A stretch of DNA of 64,000 nucleotides from a virus (IMGVR_UViG_3300042402_003111:1-64000), one strand, 5' to 3'; shown: positions 22,212 through 29,069, numbered from the stretch's first letter. Made by a program: numbers and translations. The notes: generated by a model not told the origin, from the letters alone.

Positions 22212-22328
22212 CTATTTCAGCAGGAAGTGATGAGCAGCACTAAGGCACATTCGGGTTATTACTAAAGCAGTAATTAGTGTTGCAATCATCATAACAATGC
22301 TGCCCATACCTATTGCTATTTTTAACAT
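22212..22328 (-). CDS. Membrane microprotein
   Basis: 38 residues with one hydrophobic helix (IAIGMGSIVMMIATLITALV) and a short tail; ends TAG directly before the next promoter's -35. One base separates it from the upstream stop; AGGAGACT precedes the ATG. Confidence 0.5.
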   Translation of the reverse strand: MLKIAIGMGSIVMMIATLITALVITRMCLSAAHHFLLK

Positions 22329-22329
22329 A

Positions 22330-22530
22330 TTAGTCTCCTAGATAAGGTGTTGTTGTTCTGCTACGATCTAGCTCCCACTTGCGATACAGACGCTTGGTCA
22401 GCCATCTTGTGAAATCTTTAACAGCTCCGTACTGCTCCACGCATAGACGATGACGCAATCTAACCTCATGCTCGTCTGCTGGGCTCTCACCCAGTTGCTC
22501 AAATAACCATTGTTGTTTAGCTGTTAACAT
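22330..22530 (-). CDS. Small basic early protein
   Basis: 66 residues from the TAATG overlap at 22530; helical, rich in Arg and Trp (DFTRWLTKRLYRKWELDRSR), possibly nucleic-acid binding. Confidence 0.6.
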   Translation of the reverse strand: MLTAKQQWLFEQLGESPADEHEVRLRHRLCVEQYGAVKDFTRWLTKRLYRKWELDRSRTTTPYLGD

Positions 22531-22793
22531 TAAGCACTCCAATAAGTTTCGCTACGTGGTGAGCAGTAGTAAGGCACGTCGTAACGTTCTTCAAACTCCT
22601 GCCCATTCAAGGCGTTCTTACGCACAACATAGGTCTCGTGTATCTCGTAGCGGTAGCCATCCCGTGCTAACCATGTGGTCTGCACAGTATGCTCCAGCAT
22701 GGACCGATTGTCTGTCTTGTAGTCTTCCTTGTGTACCCTACGCTCGCCTGATTTGGTACGAGCATCCTTCTTGTAGATTTCAACGGTATACAT
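22530..22793 (-). CDS. Early protein, unknown function
   Basis: 87 residues, beta-rich pattern (MYTVEIYKKDARTKSGERRV; YRYEIHETYVVRK). Overlaps the preceding stop by one base. Confidence 0.65.
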   Translation of the reverse strand: MYTVEIYKKDARTKSGERRVHKEDYKTDNRSMLEHTVQTTWLARDGYRYEIHETYVVRKNALNGQEFEERYDVPYYCSPRSETYWSA

Positions 22794-23038
22794 TAGAACT
22801 CCTCCATTTCGTCATCTTCGCAGGCATCCAGGAGCTGCTGTCTACGGTCATCAAACTCTTCTGCCAACTTCATGAACTGTTCGCAATAACCAAACAGCTC
22901 ACGCATGGCCCTTAGCTCGTCCTTGCTCATGTCCAGCATGTCATCCTGGTCAGCTTCTTGCATAAAAGTAATCAGCTGGTCCATGGCCATTTGGGTGTTT
23001 TGGAACATGCAGTAACTCATATTTGGATAGTTTGACAT
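22793..23038 (-). CDS. Acidic helical early protein
   Basis: 81 residues, Met-rich N-terminus (SNYPNMSYCMFQNTQMAMDQ) and an acidic end (ACEDDEMEEF). Promoter at 23071-23099 and AGGAGCTG site. Confidence 0.65.
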   Translation of the reverse strand: MSNYPNMSYCMFQNTQMAMDQLITFMQEADQDDMLDMSKDELRAMRELFGYCEQFMKLAEEFDDRRQQLLDACEDDEMEEF

Positions 23039-23070
23039 CTCAGCTCCTAGTTGTTTTTGACAGTTTCAAT

Positions 23071-23099
23071 AGTATAGCACCGCCCTAGCCAAAAGTCAA
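23071..23099 (-). promoter_or_regulatory. Sigma70-type early promoter
   Basis: -35 TTGACT (complement 23094-23099), -10 TATACT (complement 23071-23076), spacer 17. Confidence 0.75.
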
Positions 23100-23102
23100 C
23101 CG

Positions 23103-23132
23103 AAAAAAAACCGTTGTATTTCTACAACGGTT
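23103..23132 (-). terminator. Intrinsic terminator
   Basis: CCGTTGTA/TACAACGG stem with loop GAAA on the minus strand, extended by AA/TT, followed by a run of T (complement 23103-23110). Ends the 23142-24316 unit just upstream of the next promoter. Confidence 0.85.
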
Positions 23133-23141
23133 GTTAAATTG

Positions 23142-23291
23142 TTAAACTGCGCCTACGCCCCAGATGTTGGCAGCACCATATTGTCCTTCTAGCAAGCTTT
23201 TGGCTGCTGATACATTATCTGCTTGGGTGTAGACCTTGATCATAGCACCAGTTCTAGGGTCTTTGTACCACGCTTCGTATTGTTGAATCAT
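23142..23291 (-). CDS. Small early protein, unknown function
   Basis: 49 residues, start MIQQYEAWYKDPRTGAMIKV, end ANIWGVGAV. ATGA overlap with the upstream membrane gene; followed at once by a terminator. Confidence 0.6.
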   Translation of the reverse strand: MIQQYEAWYKDPRTGAMIKVYTQADNVSAAKSLLEGQYGAANIWGVGAV

Positions 23292-23509
23292 AAGTGTCTT
23301 AAAACTCCTGGTAAGTAGATTGCAAACAGCGTCACATTAATTATAATCAAACTGAGCTTGCGTATACGTATGCTCCAAAAGATATAAATTAATGCACCAA
23401 ACTCCAAGAACATAATGTTCAAGGGGTATACATTGTAAGCAGTAAAACCTGCACCTATAAGGGTAACAATGCAGGCTCCCCACTCTAATACTCTATTAAG
23501 CGTAAACAT
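23288..23509 (-). CDS. Small membrane protein
   Basis: 73 residues from the ATG at 23509; two or three hydrophobic helices (WGACIVTLIGAGFTAYNV; IMFLEFGALIYIFW; LIIINVTLFAIYLPGV). Likely inner-membrane; function unknown. Confidence 0.6.
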   Translation of the reverse strand: MFTLNRVLEWGACIVTLIGAGFTAYNVYPLNIMFLEFGALIYIFWSIRIRKLSLIIINVTLFAIYLPGVLRHL

Positions 23510-23786
23510 CCTCAACCTTGCTCAACATGTTAGCAGGCACTTTCCACAGGCCGCCTGAAGTTTCCCGTACAGTGACATATTTGATAGCAATCTTAAGCAC
23601 AGTGCCACGAACCACCCGACCCTGTTTAGTACTGTCAAAGGTCACTGCATCACCCACAGCCAGTTCAGCCTTACTACGCTCTGTTAAACGTTTACGAGCA
23701 AAGCGAATAGCATCAGTCATGCTCATGAGTTCCGCATTGGTCCAACCACCGTTGATGATAGCGGTATTAATAGTTTGAATATTCAT
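23496..23786 (-). CDS. Early protein, possible KOW/SH3-like fold
   Basis: 96 residues from the ATG at 23786 (AAGGAGCG). Helical start, then a beta segment (LAVGDAVTFDSTKQGRVV, GTVLKIAIKYVTVRE, GLWKVPANML) resembling SH3/KOW-like small barrels. Function unknown. Confidence 0.6.
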   Translation of the reverse strand: MNIQTINTAIINGGWTNAELMSMTDAIRFARKRLTERSKAELAVGDAVTFDSTKQGRVVRGTVLKIAIKYVTVRETSGGLWKVPANMLSKVEDVYA

Positions 23787-23787
23787 T

Positions 23788-23895
23788 TCACGCTCCTTCA
23801 TAGTCATAAGGTTCAATTGAATCAGCCTCTAGTACTGCATCCTGATACGTAGTGGCTCCTAGCTGGATTACCACACCATTGGAGTAGCAAGCCAT
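23788..23895 (-). CDS. Small protein beginning at a promoter (start uncertain)
   Basis: 35 residues from the ATG at 23895 (MACYSNGVVIQLGATTYQDA then VLEADSIEPYDYEGA). The same frame extends upstream to 23973, and that extension encodes part of the consensus promoter at 23902-23930. If the promoter is used, the transcript would begin at about the ATG itself and be leaderless; if the longer form is real, the promoter is embedded in coding sequence. Confidence 0.5.
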   Translation of the reverse strand: MACYSNGVVIQLGATTYQDAVLEADSIEPYDYEGA

Positions 23896-23901
23896 GTAAG
23901 T

Positions 23902-23930
23902 ATTATACACAGGATCGTACTCAATGTCAA
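23902..23930 (-). promoter_or_regulatory. Sigma70-type early promoter inside a reading frame
   Basis: -35 TTGACA (complement 23925-23930), -10 TATAAT (complement 23902-23907), spacer 17, with the same upstream GG as the other early promoters. The next ATG is 7 bases after the -10. Confidence 0.65.
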
Positions 23931-23938
23931 CCAAAAAA

Positions 23939-24316
23939 TTATCCACGAACAGCCTCCAGTTCCATAGTCTCATTAATGCCCTGCAATCGACGCATCAAGG
24001 GCCATACTGCCCGCTTGGCTTCTTCTAGAGCCAAGTAGATTTGGTCCTCGGCTGTCCCGTCACTAAGGACTTCGCGGGCGTCTTCGTATAAGCATCCCCC
24101 GAGGTAGGCCGATCCCAACTCGTGCCCTTCAACCAAAGCCCGGACTCGGAGCATGAACCATTCGTATTTGCCCATGTCGATGTCACGGCAGATCTGTGGG
24201 ATATCGTAACAGGAGTCGTCAAAACAGTCTTGGGGATGTATGTCTTCATAGGTCTTATCCACAATGATTTCAAAGCCCTCACGCTCGTAACGGGCCAGTT
24301 CGTCATAGTATCGCAT
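23939..24316 (-). CDS. Early protein, unknown function
   Basis: 125 residues, acidic, helical, with paired Cys (DCFDDSCYDIPQICRDID). Promoter at 24346-24374, AGGAGCAG site. No family recognised. Confidence 0.65.
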   Translation of the reverse strand: MRYYDELARYEREGFEIIVDKTYEDIHPQDCFDDSCYDIPQICRDIDMGKYEWFMLRVRALVEGHELGSAYLGGCLYEDAREVLSDGTAEDQIYLALEEAKRAVWPLMRRLQGINETMELEAVRG

Positions 24317-24345
24317 GTCTGCTCCTGTTCTGTTAGTGTAGAGCT

Positions 24346-24374
24346 AGTATAACACCAACTCTACACCCTGTCAA
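24346..24374 (-). promoter_or_regulatory. Sigma70-type early promoter with 8-bp inverted repeat
   Basis: -35 TTGACA (complement 24369-24374), -10 TATACT (complement 24346-24351), spacer 17; GTGTAGAG (24336-24343) and CTCTACAC (24359-24366) flank the -10. Confidence 0.8.
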
Positions 24375-24380
24375 CCGAAA

Positions 24381-24611
24381 TTAGCATTCCGGATCAAAGT
24401 CATACCACTCCTGTGCCTCATCAGGCTGTCCATCCCACTCCTCGTCTTCCTCTTCGTCCTCCTCGTCCTCATCCAAGAAGAACTCGTTGGCGTGAGCCAT
24501 GTCTGCTACATCGTCCTCGCTCATGTACTTCAAGCAGGCCATGATAACAGTATCACGGTCCAACATGCCCTCTTCCACCAGCTCCAAAATACGATTAGTT
24601 GCTTCACGCAT
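24381..24611 (-). CDS. Very acidic early protein
   Basis: 76 residues; helical N-terminal half, then an acidic stretch (FFLDEDEEDEEEDEEWDG) and DFDPEC at the end. Such acidity can mimic DNA, as in some phage inhibitors, but this is only a compositional hint. Confidence 0.65.
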   Translation of the reverse strand: MREATNRILELVEEGMLDRDTVIMACLKYMSEDDVADMAHANEFFLDEDEEDEEEDEEWDGQPDEAQEWYDFDPEC

Positions 24612-24642
24612 ATCAGCTCCTAGTTAATTACACAGTTTCAAT

Positions 24643-24671
24643 AGTATAGCACCACAGGGTGAACTTGTCAA
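24643..24671 (-). promoter_or_regulatory. Sigma70-type early promoter
   Basis: -35 TTGACA (complement 24666-24671), -10 TATACT (complement 24643-24648), spacer 17; CAGTTTCAATAGTATAGCAC is shared with the promoter at 23071. Confidence 0.8.
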
Positions 24672-24702
24672 CCAAAATCCACCCTGTTGCGTAAAAACAA
24701 CA

Positions 24703-25059
24703 TCAATCCAGACGCGATCCTGCATAGGCTGTGAATCCATACTTCTTCAATACATCAGCCGCAGCCTGCGCACCCACTTCCTTGCAGTCCACGTTCTGTA
24801 CGCTCAAACCACTGGGATTCCAGATCTGAAACGCCTTAGTATAGTCCTGACGCACACCAGCTGCCTTAAGCATCTTGCCCAACTTGGTGTTACCCTTAAT
24901 CTTGACGCCATTGTGCTCCCAGATGTTAACCCAAGCAAAGCCACAGGCATACTGATCCACACCATTCAGACGCTGACGGAAGAAGTCATCCGCAGCCGCA
25001 TAAGCCGCTTCCTTAGCTTCAAGGACGGCATGATTAACAAAGTTTTGAGTTAGCTCCAT
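24703..25059 (-). CDS. Conserved phage-type early protein, unknown function
   Basis: 118 residues; helical start rich in Ala (VLEAKEAAYAAADDFF), then CGFAWVNIWEHNGVKIKG and FQIWNPSGLSVQNVDCKEVG. Compact alpha/beta look without enzyme motif. Promoter at 25089-25117 and AAAGGAGCT site. Confidence 0.7.
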   Translation of the reverse strand: MELTQNFVNHAVLEAKEAAYAAADDFFRQRLNGVDQYACGFAWVNIWEHNGVKIKGNTKLGKMLKAAGVRQDYTKAFQIWNPSGLSVQNVDCKEVGAQAAADVLKKYGFTAYAGSRLD

Positions 25060-25088
25060 CTTTAGCTCCTTTTCGTTAGTGTTCGTGT

Positions 25089-25117
25089 ATAATACAGTCT
25101 TCTGCCCAATTTGTCAA
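25089..25117 (-). promoter_or_regulatory. Sigma70-type early promoter
   Basis: -35 TTGACA (complement 25112-25117), -10 TATTAT (complement 25089-25094), spacer 17. Confidence 0.8.
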
Positions 25118-25122
25118 CCGTT

Positions 25123-25362
25123 TTATTCGTAACGCCCGCCCCACATGTTCTCGTAATCAAACCATGCTACACGTTCGCCTGCGCGATAGTATATATAGAC
25201 ACCACCCACGTTATCACGCTCAGTATCGCGTAGTAGATTGCTCATAGTACGCTCAAACAAGTCAGTAAACAGTTCAGCGCATTCTGCTGGGCTCTTGCCC
25301 TCGTCGTATAGCATATCGTAGTCTACACTATAGTTGACTGTTATAATCTCTGCAAGCTCCAT
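25123..25362 (-). CDS. Early protein, unknown function
   Basis: 79 residues, acidic, with a beta end (GGVYIYYRAGERVAWFDYEN). Single-gene unit with promoter at 25394-25421 and AAGGAGCT site. Confidence 0.65.
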   Translation of the reverse strand: MELAEIITVNYSVDYDMLYDEGKSPAECAELFTDLFERTMSNLLRDTERDNVGGVYIYYRAGERVAWFDYENMWGGRYE

Positions 25363-25393
25363 CTCAGCTCCTTAATTAACTAACTAAGCCACT

Positions 25394-25421
25394 ATTATAC
25401 ACTATCTACATCAAATGTCAA
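25394..25421 (-). promoter_or_regulatory. Sigma70-type early promoter
   Basis: -35 TTGACA (complement 25416-25421), -10 TATAAT (complement 25394-25399), spacer 16. Confidence 0.8.
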
Positions 25422-25466
25422 CCAAAAAAGAAAGTGTTGTATTTTTGCGAATCTGCACGATTTTGG

Positions 25467-25494
25467 TTGACTTTTTGGCTAGAGGTGCTATAAT
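25467..25494 (+). promoter_or_regulatory. Sigma70-type promoter on the + strand, no gene downstream
   Basis: TTGACT (25467-25472), 16 bases, TATAAT (25489-25494), with the same GG-TTGAC and GGTGC-TATA context as the early promoters, but pointing rightward against the surrounding genes. Confidence 0.75.
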
Positions 25495-25629
25495 ATACAC
25501 ACTAAGAGAGCGAACAAAACCAACAACTCCTAGGTCCAACGGTTCGAACAGCGTGTCTGGGGATGGACGTGGAGGGTGGGCAACGGTTCTGTGTATAGTA
25601 AGCACTAACTAACTTAATAAATTCACAAC

Positions 25630-25656
25630 TGTGTAAGTAAGCGCACACTAACCTAG
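25630..25656. repeat. Dispersed repeat, copy 2
   Basis: TGTGTAAGTAAG, five bases, ACTAACCTAGA, matching 19334-19361 beside the tRNA cluster apart from the five central bases. Confidence 0.5.
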
Positions 25657-25770
25657 AATACAGTTGCAGAATCCGCAACGGTTGGGGCGCCATTATGATT
25701 CTACTAACAAAGTGTGAAATTGTGTACAGAATCACAACGATTCTGTAATCTAGATGTAGAAAAGCGGCAG

Positions 25771-25810
25771 AAAAGTGTCAAAAGGTGTGAAAAAGTGTAG
25801 AATTGTGTGA
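25771..25810 (+). repeat. Four tandem decamers (AAAAGTGTNN type)
   Basis: AAAAGTGTCA, AAAGGTGTGA, AAAAGTGTAG, AATTGTGTGA. The exact 10-base period puts each copy on the same DNA face, as in iteron or operator arrays. Confidence 0.55.
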
Positions 25811-25912
25811 CGAACCTTGGGGTTGTGGCTCATACTTTAGTCTACCATAGGGCGGCAACGGTGTGAAGAATTAGTTTGGTTAAGGTCACGACAGGCTATA
25901 GTATAATACTTT

Positions 25913-26005
25913 CTACCACAAATGTGCCGATCCAATAGCCGCCAGGACTTCCATCATTACATGTGCCGCCACGGCAATCCAACCCCATAACCATTTCATT
26001 ACCAT
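25913..26005 (-). CDS. Membrane microprotein
   Basis: 30 residues (MVMKWLWGWIAVAAHVMMEV then LAAIGSAHLW), hydrophobic, ending TAG. Start overlaps the end of the upstream gene. Confidence 0.4.
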   Translation of the reverse strand: MVMKWLWGWIAVAAHVMMEVLAAIGSAHLW

Positions 26006-26298
26006 GCTCCTAGGTGTACGCCATACCAGTACACAATCCATAAAACCATAGCTGTACACAATGCATAGAATTCCCAAGCATCACGAGCTAACCAATCTAT
26101 AGGTTCTTCACTGTTTCTCGCAGATCCCGCAGCGGGGCCTGTGCTGAATCCATGTTCTTCAAACCATTCATCTATAGTAAGACCACTAGATGTGCGCAGC
26201 GGGGCCTGTACTGTGTGAACCTCAGCTGTTCTATTCTGTACAAGTTCCGGTGCTGTTTGCATCCATTGATAATGTTTAGGTAAATCTGGGAATATCAT
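25999..26298 (-). CDS. Protein with C-terminal membrane helix
   Basis: 99 residues: soluble N-terminal part, then a hydrophobic C-terminal helix (FYALCTAMVLWIVYWYGV). Two copies of the GCAGCGGGGCCT repeat fall inside it and encode TGPAAG and VQAPLR. Function unknown. Confidence 0.55.
   Translation of the reverse strand: MIFPDLPKHYQWMQTAPELVQNRTAEVHTVQAPLRTSSGLTIDEWFEEHGFSTGPAAGSARNSEEPIDWLARDAWEFYALCTAMVLWIVYWYGVHLGAW
26129..26140. repeat. GCAGCGGGGCCT repeat (also at 20071, 26196, 26318)
   Basis: Four exact copies of a GC-rich 12-mer in an AT-rich window: 20071-20082, 26129-26140, 26196-26207, 26318-26329. Three lie in coding sequence in different frames and one runs between genes, so it is conserved as DNA rather than as protein. 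Confidence 0.55.
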
Positions 26299-26328
26299 AA
26301 TTCGTCCTTAATTGTGCGCAGCGGGGCC

Positions 26329-26406
26329 TTATGTGATCCAGCTGTATAGTGCAACTGTTGCCAAGATTAGCCCTGTCACCAGAGCCTGTACATGTATAGT
26401 TTTCAT
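26329..26406 (-). CDS. Membrane microprotein
   Basis: 25 residues, one hydrophobic helix (VQALVTGLILATVALYSWIT). Overlaps the end of the upstream gene by 4 bases. Confidence 0.45.
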   Translation of the reverse strand: MKTIHVQALVTGLILATVALYSWIT

Positions 26407-26600
26407 GCTGGCACAAGTAGAGCCACAATTATAACCAAAGCTGTCAAGATCATGGCCATAGCAGCTAATGTGTATCCGTTAATTTCTTCCAGCTTTACAC
26501 TAAACCACTTGCTCTTTAGTTCTAATCGTTCTTTATCTGTGTTATCTTCACAGGGTGCTGGTGTGGGGTTTTCATCCAAGTGTTTATTTAAATCGCTCAT
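26403..26600 (-). CDS. Tail-anchored small membrane protein
   Basis: 65 residues from the ATG at 26600 (GGAGCATAC upstream). Acidic soluble part (DENPTPAPCEDNTDKERLEL) and one C-terminal membrane helix (TLAAMAMILTALVIIVALLV). Confidence 0.55.
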   Translation of the reverse strand: MSDLNKHLDENPTPAPCEDNTDKERLELKSKWFSVKLEEINGYTLAAMAMILTALVIIVALLVPA

Positions 26601-26805
26601 TGTATGCTCCGTTGTTTGTGCTATAGTGTTTGACCCATATGCATCGTGCTGTAGTTCTATATCCATCTAATTGCCAAGTTGCTCGAACTTGATCTCTAGC
26701 TTTTAGGCAAGCTTCGTAGCTAGTGTGTGGTGCATGTATCATACCTTTGCTTTCAGTCTGACCCAAAGGTTGTCCCAAATATAAGCTGATTAATAATACC
26801 CACAT
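26584..26805 (-). CDS. Small membrane or secreted protein of the two-Cys family
   Basis: 73 residues: hydrophobic start (MWVLLISLYLG), HTSYEACLKARDQVR in the middle and RTTARCIWVK near the end. Same layout as the proteins at 13048, 31811, 35182 and 38188. Possibly exported. Confidence 0.6.
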   Translation of the reverse strand: MWVLLISLYLGQPLGQTESKGMIHAPHTSYEACLKARDQVRATWQLDGYRTTARCIWVKHYSTNNGAYNERFK

Positions 26806-26806
26806 G

Positions 26807-26887
26807 TTATTCTCCGCCCATAAGTAGACTAATCCATGTAGCTGTCAGTGCTATAATCAGTGCAAACAAGTATATGTTACTCATCAT
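26807..26887 (-). CDS. Membrane microprotein
   Basis: 26 residues (start MMSNIYLFALIIALTATWIS), one helix; ATGA overlap at its start and stop one base before the next ATG. Confidence 0.45.
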   Translation of the reverse strand: MMSNIYLFALIIALTATWISLLMGGE

Positions 26888-27117
26888 GTCTTTGAGTTAT
26901 CCAAATCACTGTGCGTATCATCAGCCAGCCTATTATAATAGTTGTTATCATAGCTGCCGGGCCTTTGAGTATAGTTATCAGTTCCATTATCTTCCGTTTC
27001 TGCTAGCCAGTAGTGTAGTAGCATGAATATTATTGTAATAGGGATGATCATCCATAAGTCGCCTGTGCGTATAGCAGCGAAGATTACCACAAAGAAGTAT
27101 AGGTTCAGTATCCACAT
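26884..27117 (-). CDS. Small membrane protein with polar tail
   Basis: 77 residues: two hydrophobic helices (LNLYFFVVIFAAI; MIIPITIIFMLLHYWL) and an Asn/Asp/Tyr-rich tail. A late-type box lies directly upstream with almost no leader. Confidence 0.6.
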   Translation of the reverse strand: MWILNLYFFVVIFAAIRTGDLWMIIPITIIFMLLHYWLAETEDNGTDNYTQRPGSYDNNYYNRLADDTHSDLDNSKT

Positions 27118-27121
27118 ACTG

Positions 27122-27129
27122 TATTTAAG
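27122..27129 (-). promoter_or_regulatory. T4-type late promoter box (CTTAAATA)
   Basis: On the minus strand, ending 4 bases before the ATG at 27117; predicted transcription start falls at the ATG. Confidence 0.45.
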
Positions 27130-27161
27130 GATTTTTTATTGTTGCGGGTGCGTCGCGGCTG

Positions 27162-27428
27162 CTACGCAGTTGTAGGCCAATGTGAGGTCAGTTCAAATGG
27201 AGTACAATCTATGGGCCACATTAATTGGAATAGGGTATAGTCTCTATCCTGATCAAATCTAACATAGATCATGTGTTGTTGTCTACAGTATTCTAATCGG
27301 ATATGAGGTTGACTACGACGTATACGTCTAAGTTCATTTAGTATACGTCGTATTCTGCTGCGTCTACGCCAAGGTACAGCCATTTCTACTACACTAGGTG
27401 CCCTTGAGCGTATGATTATATTAGACAC
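27162..27428 (-). CDS. Basic protein, possible member of the C-terminal LRW family
   Basis: 88 residues if the GTG at 27428 is used (a GTG at 27479 or ATG at 27383 are alternatives). Arg-rich core (WRRRSRIRRILNELRRIRRS) and the segment FDQDRDYTLFQLMWP, close to the DxxWFxLRW ending of the family described for 36574-36882. Ends TAG. Confidence 0.5.
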   Translation of the reverse strand: MSNIIIRSRAPSVVEMAVPWRRRSRIRRILNELRRIRRSQPHIRLEYCRQQHMIYVRFDQDRDYTLFQLMWPIDCTPFELTSHWPTTA

Positions 27429-28359
27429 GTTTACTGATTGTGTCTGCGATTCTACGTTGACTAGCGTCAATTTTTTCACGAATACTTATAACTTCTTCGC
27501 GCAGTTCGTTACCGTTTTCCTGTAGTTCTTGTAAGCTATCGCCTAGGGTTTGAGCGAACTCAGCTACTTCTCTAATACGGGCACGACCAGTTTGAGCGTC
27601 CTGAGCCAATAGTTGACTGATTTCCATACTATGACTGATACGCTGATCATTAGTCACGCCAGTAGCTTCACGCATCATAGTACGTAGTTCGCCATCGAAC
27701 CATACTGCATTTTCGTCTGCGGTATCGTTGATAAATGCTGCCATTTCTTCGTTGGCTAGATAGAACTTCTCTGATGCTTGACCAATAGCCTTAATAGCGT
27801 TGGCCATATCATGAGCGATATCCACCATACGACGATTCATTACATTACGATGCTGTAGGTATTCCAATTTAGTCTTGTTGATCATTGACTCTTGAAATGC
27901 TGCTTCCACTGGGTTAGCAGGTTTAAGCAAGTTCAACATCATAAGACGATTACGATAAACATCATCTGTAGTACGCATGATCATTTCACGATTACCGCCA
28001 GCATTAATAGCCCATGACTGCATGGCATCAGTGACGTTTTCTTCTACGATACTACGTGCTACCTGTGTTTGTGCTACGTTAAACTGTACATAAGCTTCTA
28101 CATCAAAAGCACGACGAGTTTGTTCAGCGATTAGAGCTGCTTGCTGTTCTGGATCCATACCGGCATGCATGGATAAGAAGCTGCTCATGGGTTTAAAGTC
28201 TAATTCTTGTTCTACTGGTTGTGCTGCTGGTTTAGTTTTCTTTGGTGCGGGCTTTTTTACGGCCGTAGGTTTTTTGGTAGATGCTTTGATTTTAGCCACA
28301 GGTTTCTTCACTGGGGCTTTTTTGGTTGCAGGTTTAGCTGCTGGCTTCTTAGTTGCCAT
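27421..28359 (-). CDS. Coiled-coil protein with histone H1-like N-terminal tail
   Basis: 312 residues. Residues 1-50 are a Lys/Ala/Pro repeat tail (AKPATKKAPVKKPVAKIKAS) like bacterial H1-like proteins and eukaryotic H1 tails. The rest is long and helical, with coiled-coil segments near the end (LQELQENGNELREEVISIRE). Late-type promoter and AAGGAG site. It could bind DNA through the tail and oligomerise, perhaps as a virion or nucleoid-binding protein; this is inference from composition. Confidence 0.6.
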   Translation of the reverse strand: MATKKPAAKPATKKAPVKKPVAKIKASTKKPTAVKKPAPKKTKPAAQPVEQELDFKPMSSFLSMHAGMDPEQQAALIAEQTRRAFDVEAYVQFNVAQTQVARSIVEENVTDAMQSWAINAGGNREMIMRTTDDVYRNRLMMLNLLKPANPVEAAFQESMINKTKLEYLQHRNVMNRRMVDIAHDMANAIKAIGQASEKFYLANEEMAAFINDTADENAVWFDGELRTMMREATGVTNDQRISHSMEISQLLAQDAQTGRARIREVAEFAQTLGDSLQELQENGNELREEVISIREKIDASQRRIADTISKRV

Positions 28360-28393
28360 ATATTCTCCTTAAGGGTTGGCTTACTACAGAGAA

Positions 28394-28401
28394 TATTTAC
28401 T
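28394..28401 (-). promoter_or_regulatory. T4-type late promoter box (AGTAAATA)
   Basis: On the minus strand, about 35 bases before the ATG at 28359 with AAGGAG between. Confidence 0.5.
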
Positions 28402-28437
28402 ACCTAGGCTAATAGGGGTAGGGCAAATGTGAGCAGT

Positions 28438-28659
28438 TTATTTTGACCAACGTCTAACATGTTGCCAAAGATGTTGATTAGTTCGAGTACCTGGATCTCC
28501 TCCCACAGTGAGCCTCAGGCTTGGAGCTACACCTCGACTGTGACGTTCGACAAAATTAGCTATACGACTACTGGTAGTACGTATAAGACACAGTCCTGCG
28601 TCATTGCACACCATATAGGTGTTGATGCCCGTGTCAGGGTCTTGATCTATGAATAACAT
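28438..28659 (-). CDS. Small protein, unknown function
   Basis: 73 residues from the ATG at 28659 (GGAGCGAGC upstream; the GTG at 28671 would lie before the predicted transcript start). Start MLFIDQDPDTGINTYMVCND; basic Trp-containing end. Confidence 0.6.
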   Translation of the reverse strand: MLFIDQDPDTGINTYMVCNDAGLCLIRTTSSRIANFVERHSRGVAPSLRLTVGGDPGTRTNQHLWQHVRRWSK

Positions 28660-28674
28660 TGCTCGCTCCACGAA

Positions 28675-28682
28675 TATTTACC
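28675..28682 (-). promoter_or_regulatory. T4-type late promoter box (GGTAAATA)
   Basis: On the minus strand, 15 bases before the ATG at 28659. Confidence 0.45.
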
Positions 28683-28684
28683 CA

Positions 28685-28711
28685 TAAAAAAAGCACTGCG
28701 AACAGTGCTTC
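28685..28711 (-). terminator. Intrinsic terminator with UUCG loop
   Basis: On the minus strand AGCACTG (complement 28703-28709), loop TTCG, CAGTGCT (complement 28692-28698) then a T run. Ends the HTH gene transcript. Confidence 0.85.
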
Positions 28712-28740
28712 TAAACCGCCAGTAACTACTTGGCTACGGT

Positions 28741-29010
28741 TTATAGACCTAGTGCAAGAGCACGATAACCGGCAGCTACAATGTTACGGCTTGGCTGACC
28801 CATTTCGTAACGGGTAACACGTTGACCATTAGTAGCTCGTTCTGTCTTAGCATAGACAGCGTATCCACCTTGACGTACACGGCTAACTTCAGCAGTCACG
28901 TTTTTGATACCAAAACGCTTTTGAATCTGTGCTGGGGTAAGGGTCTCACCGTTGTATAGTGCAGTGAAAAGTTTGAAGGCCTTGGTGCCTTTGTTAAGTT
29001 TTTGAAACAT
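28741..29010 (-). CDS. Winged-helix/HTH-type DNA-binding protein
   Basis: 89 residues. A helix-turn-helix is visible in LTPAQIQKRFGIKNVTAEVS followed by RVRQGGYAVYAKTER as wing-like strands, and a conserved-looking end (GQPSRNI, AAGYRALALGL). Candidate small phage regulator, in its own unit with a clear terminator and a weak promoter at 29070-29098. Confidence 0.75.
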   Translation of the reverse strand: MFQKLNKGTKAFKLFTALYNGETLTPAQIQKRFGIKNVTAEVSRVRQGGYAVYAKTERATNGQRVTRYEMGQPSRNIVAAGYRALALGL

Positions 29011-29069
29011 GCCTAATCTCCTTTAAGTTAATAAACAGGCTTTAAAGACTGCTTGTGCAGTTAATCGCT

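Larger units (their letters stand above)
25495..25912 (+). other. Gene-free island, possible ncRNA or replication origin
   Basis: About 420 bases without a convincing gene on either strand. It starts with a + strand promoter and contains CAACGGTT-type words near 25536, 25581, 25674 and 25855, four tandem decamers at 25771-25810, a dispersed repeat copy at 25630 and an AT-rich end. A promoter-driven RNA plus tandem repeats is what some phage origins look like, but nothing here proves it. Confidence 0.4.

Noticed and set aside
25415-25612. 65-codon + strand frame over the promoter at 25467
   Set aside because: It begins upstream of the promoter, lacks a ribosome site and its composition does not look like a protein.
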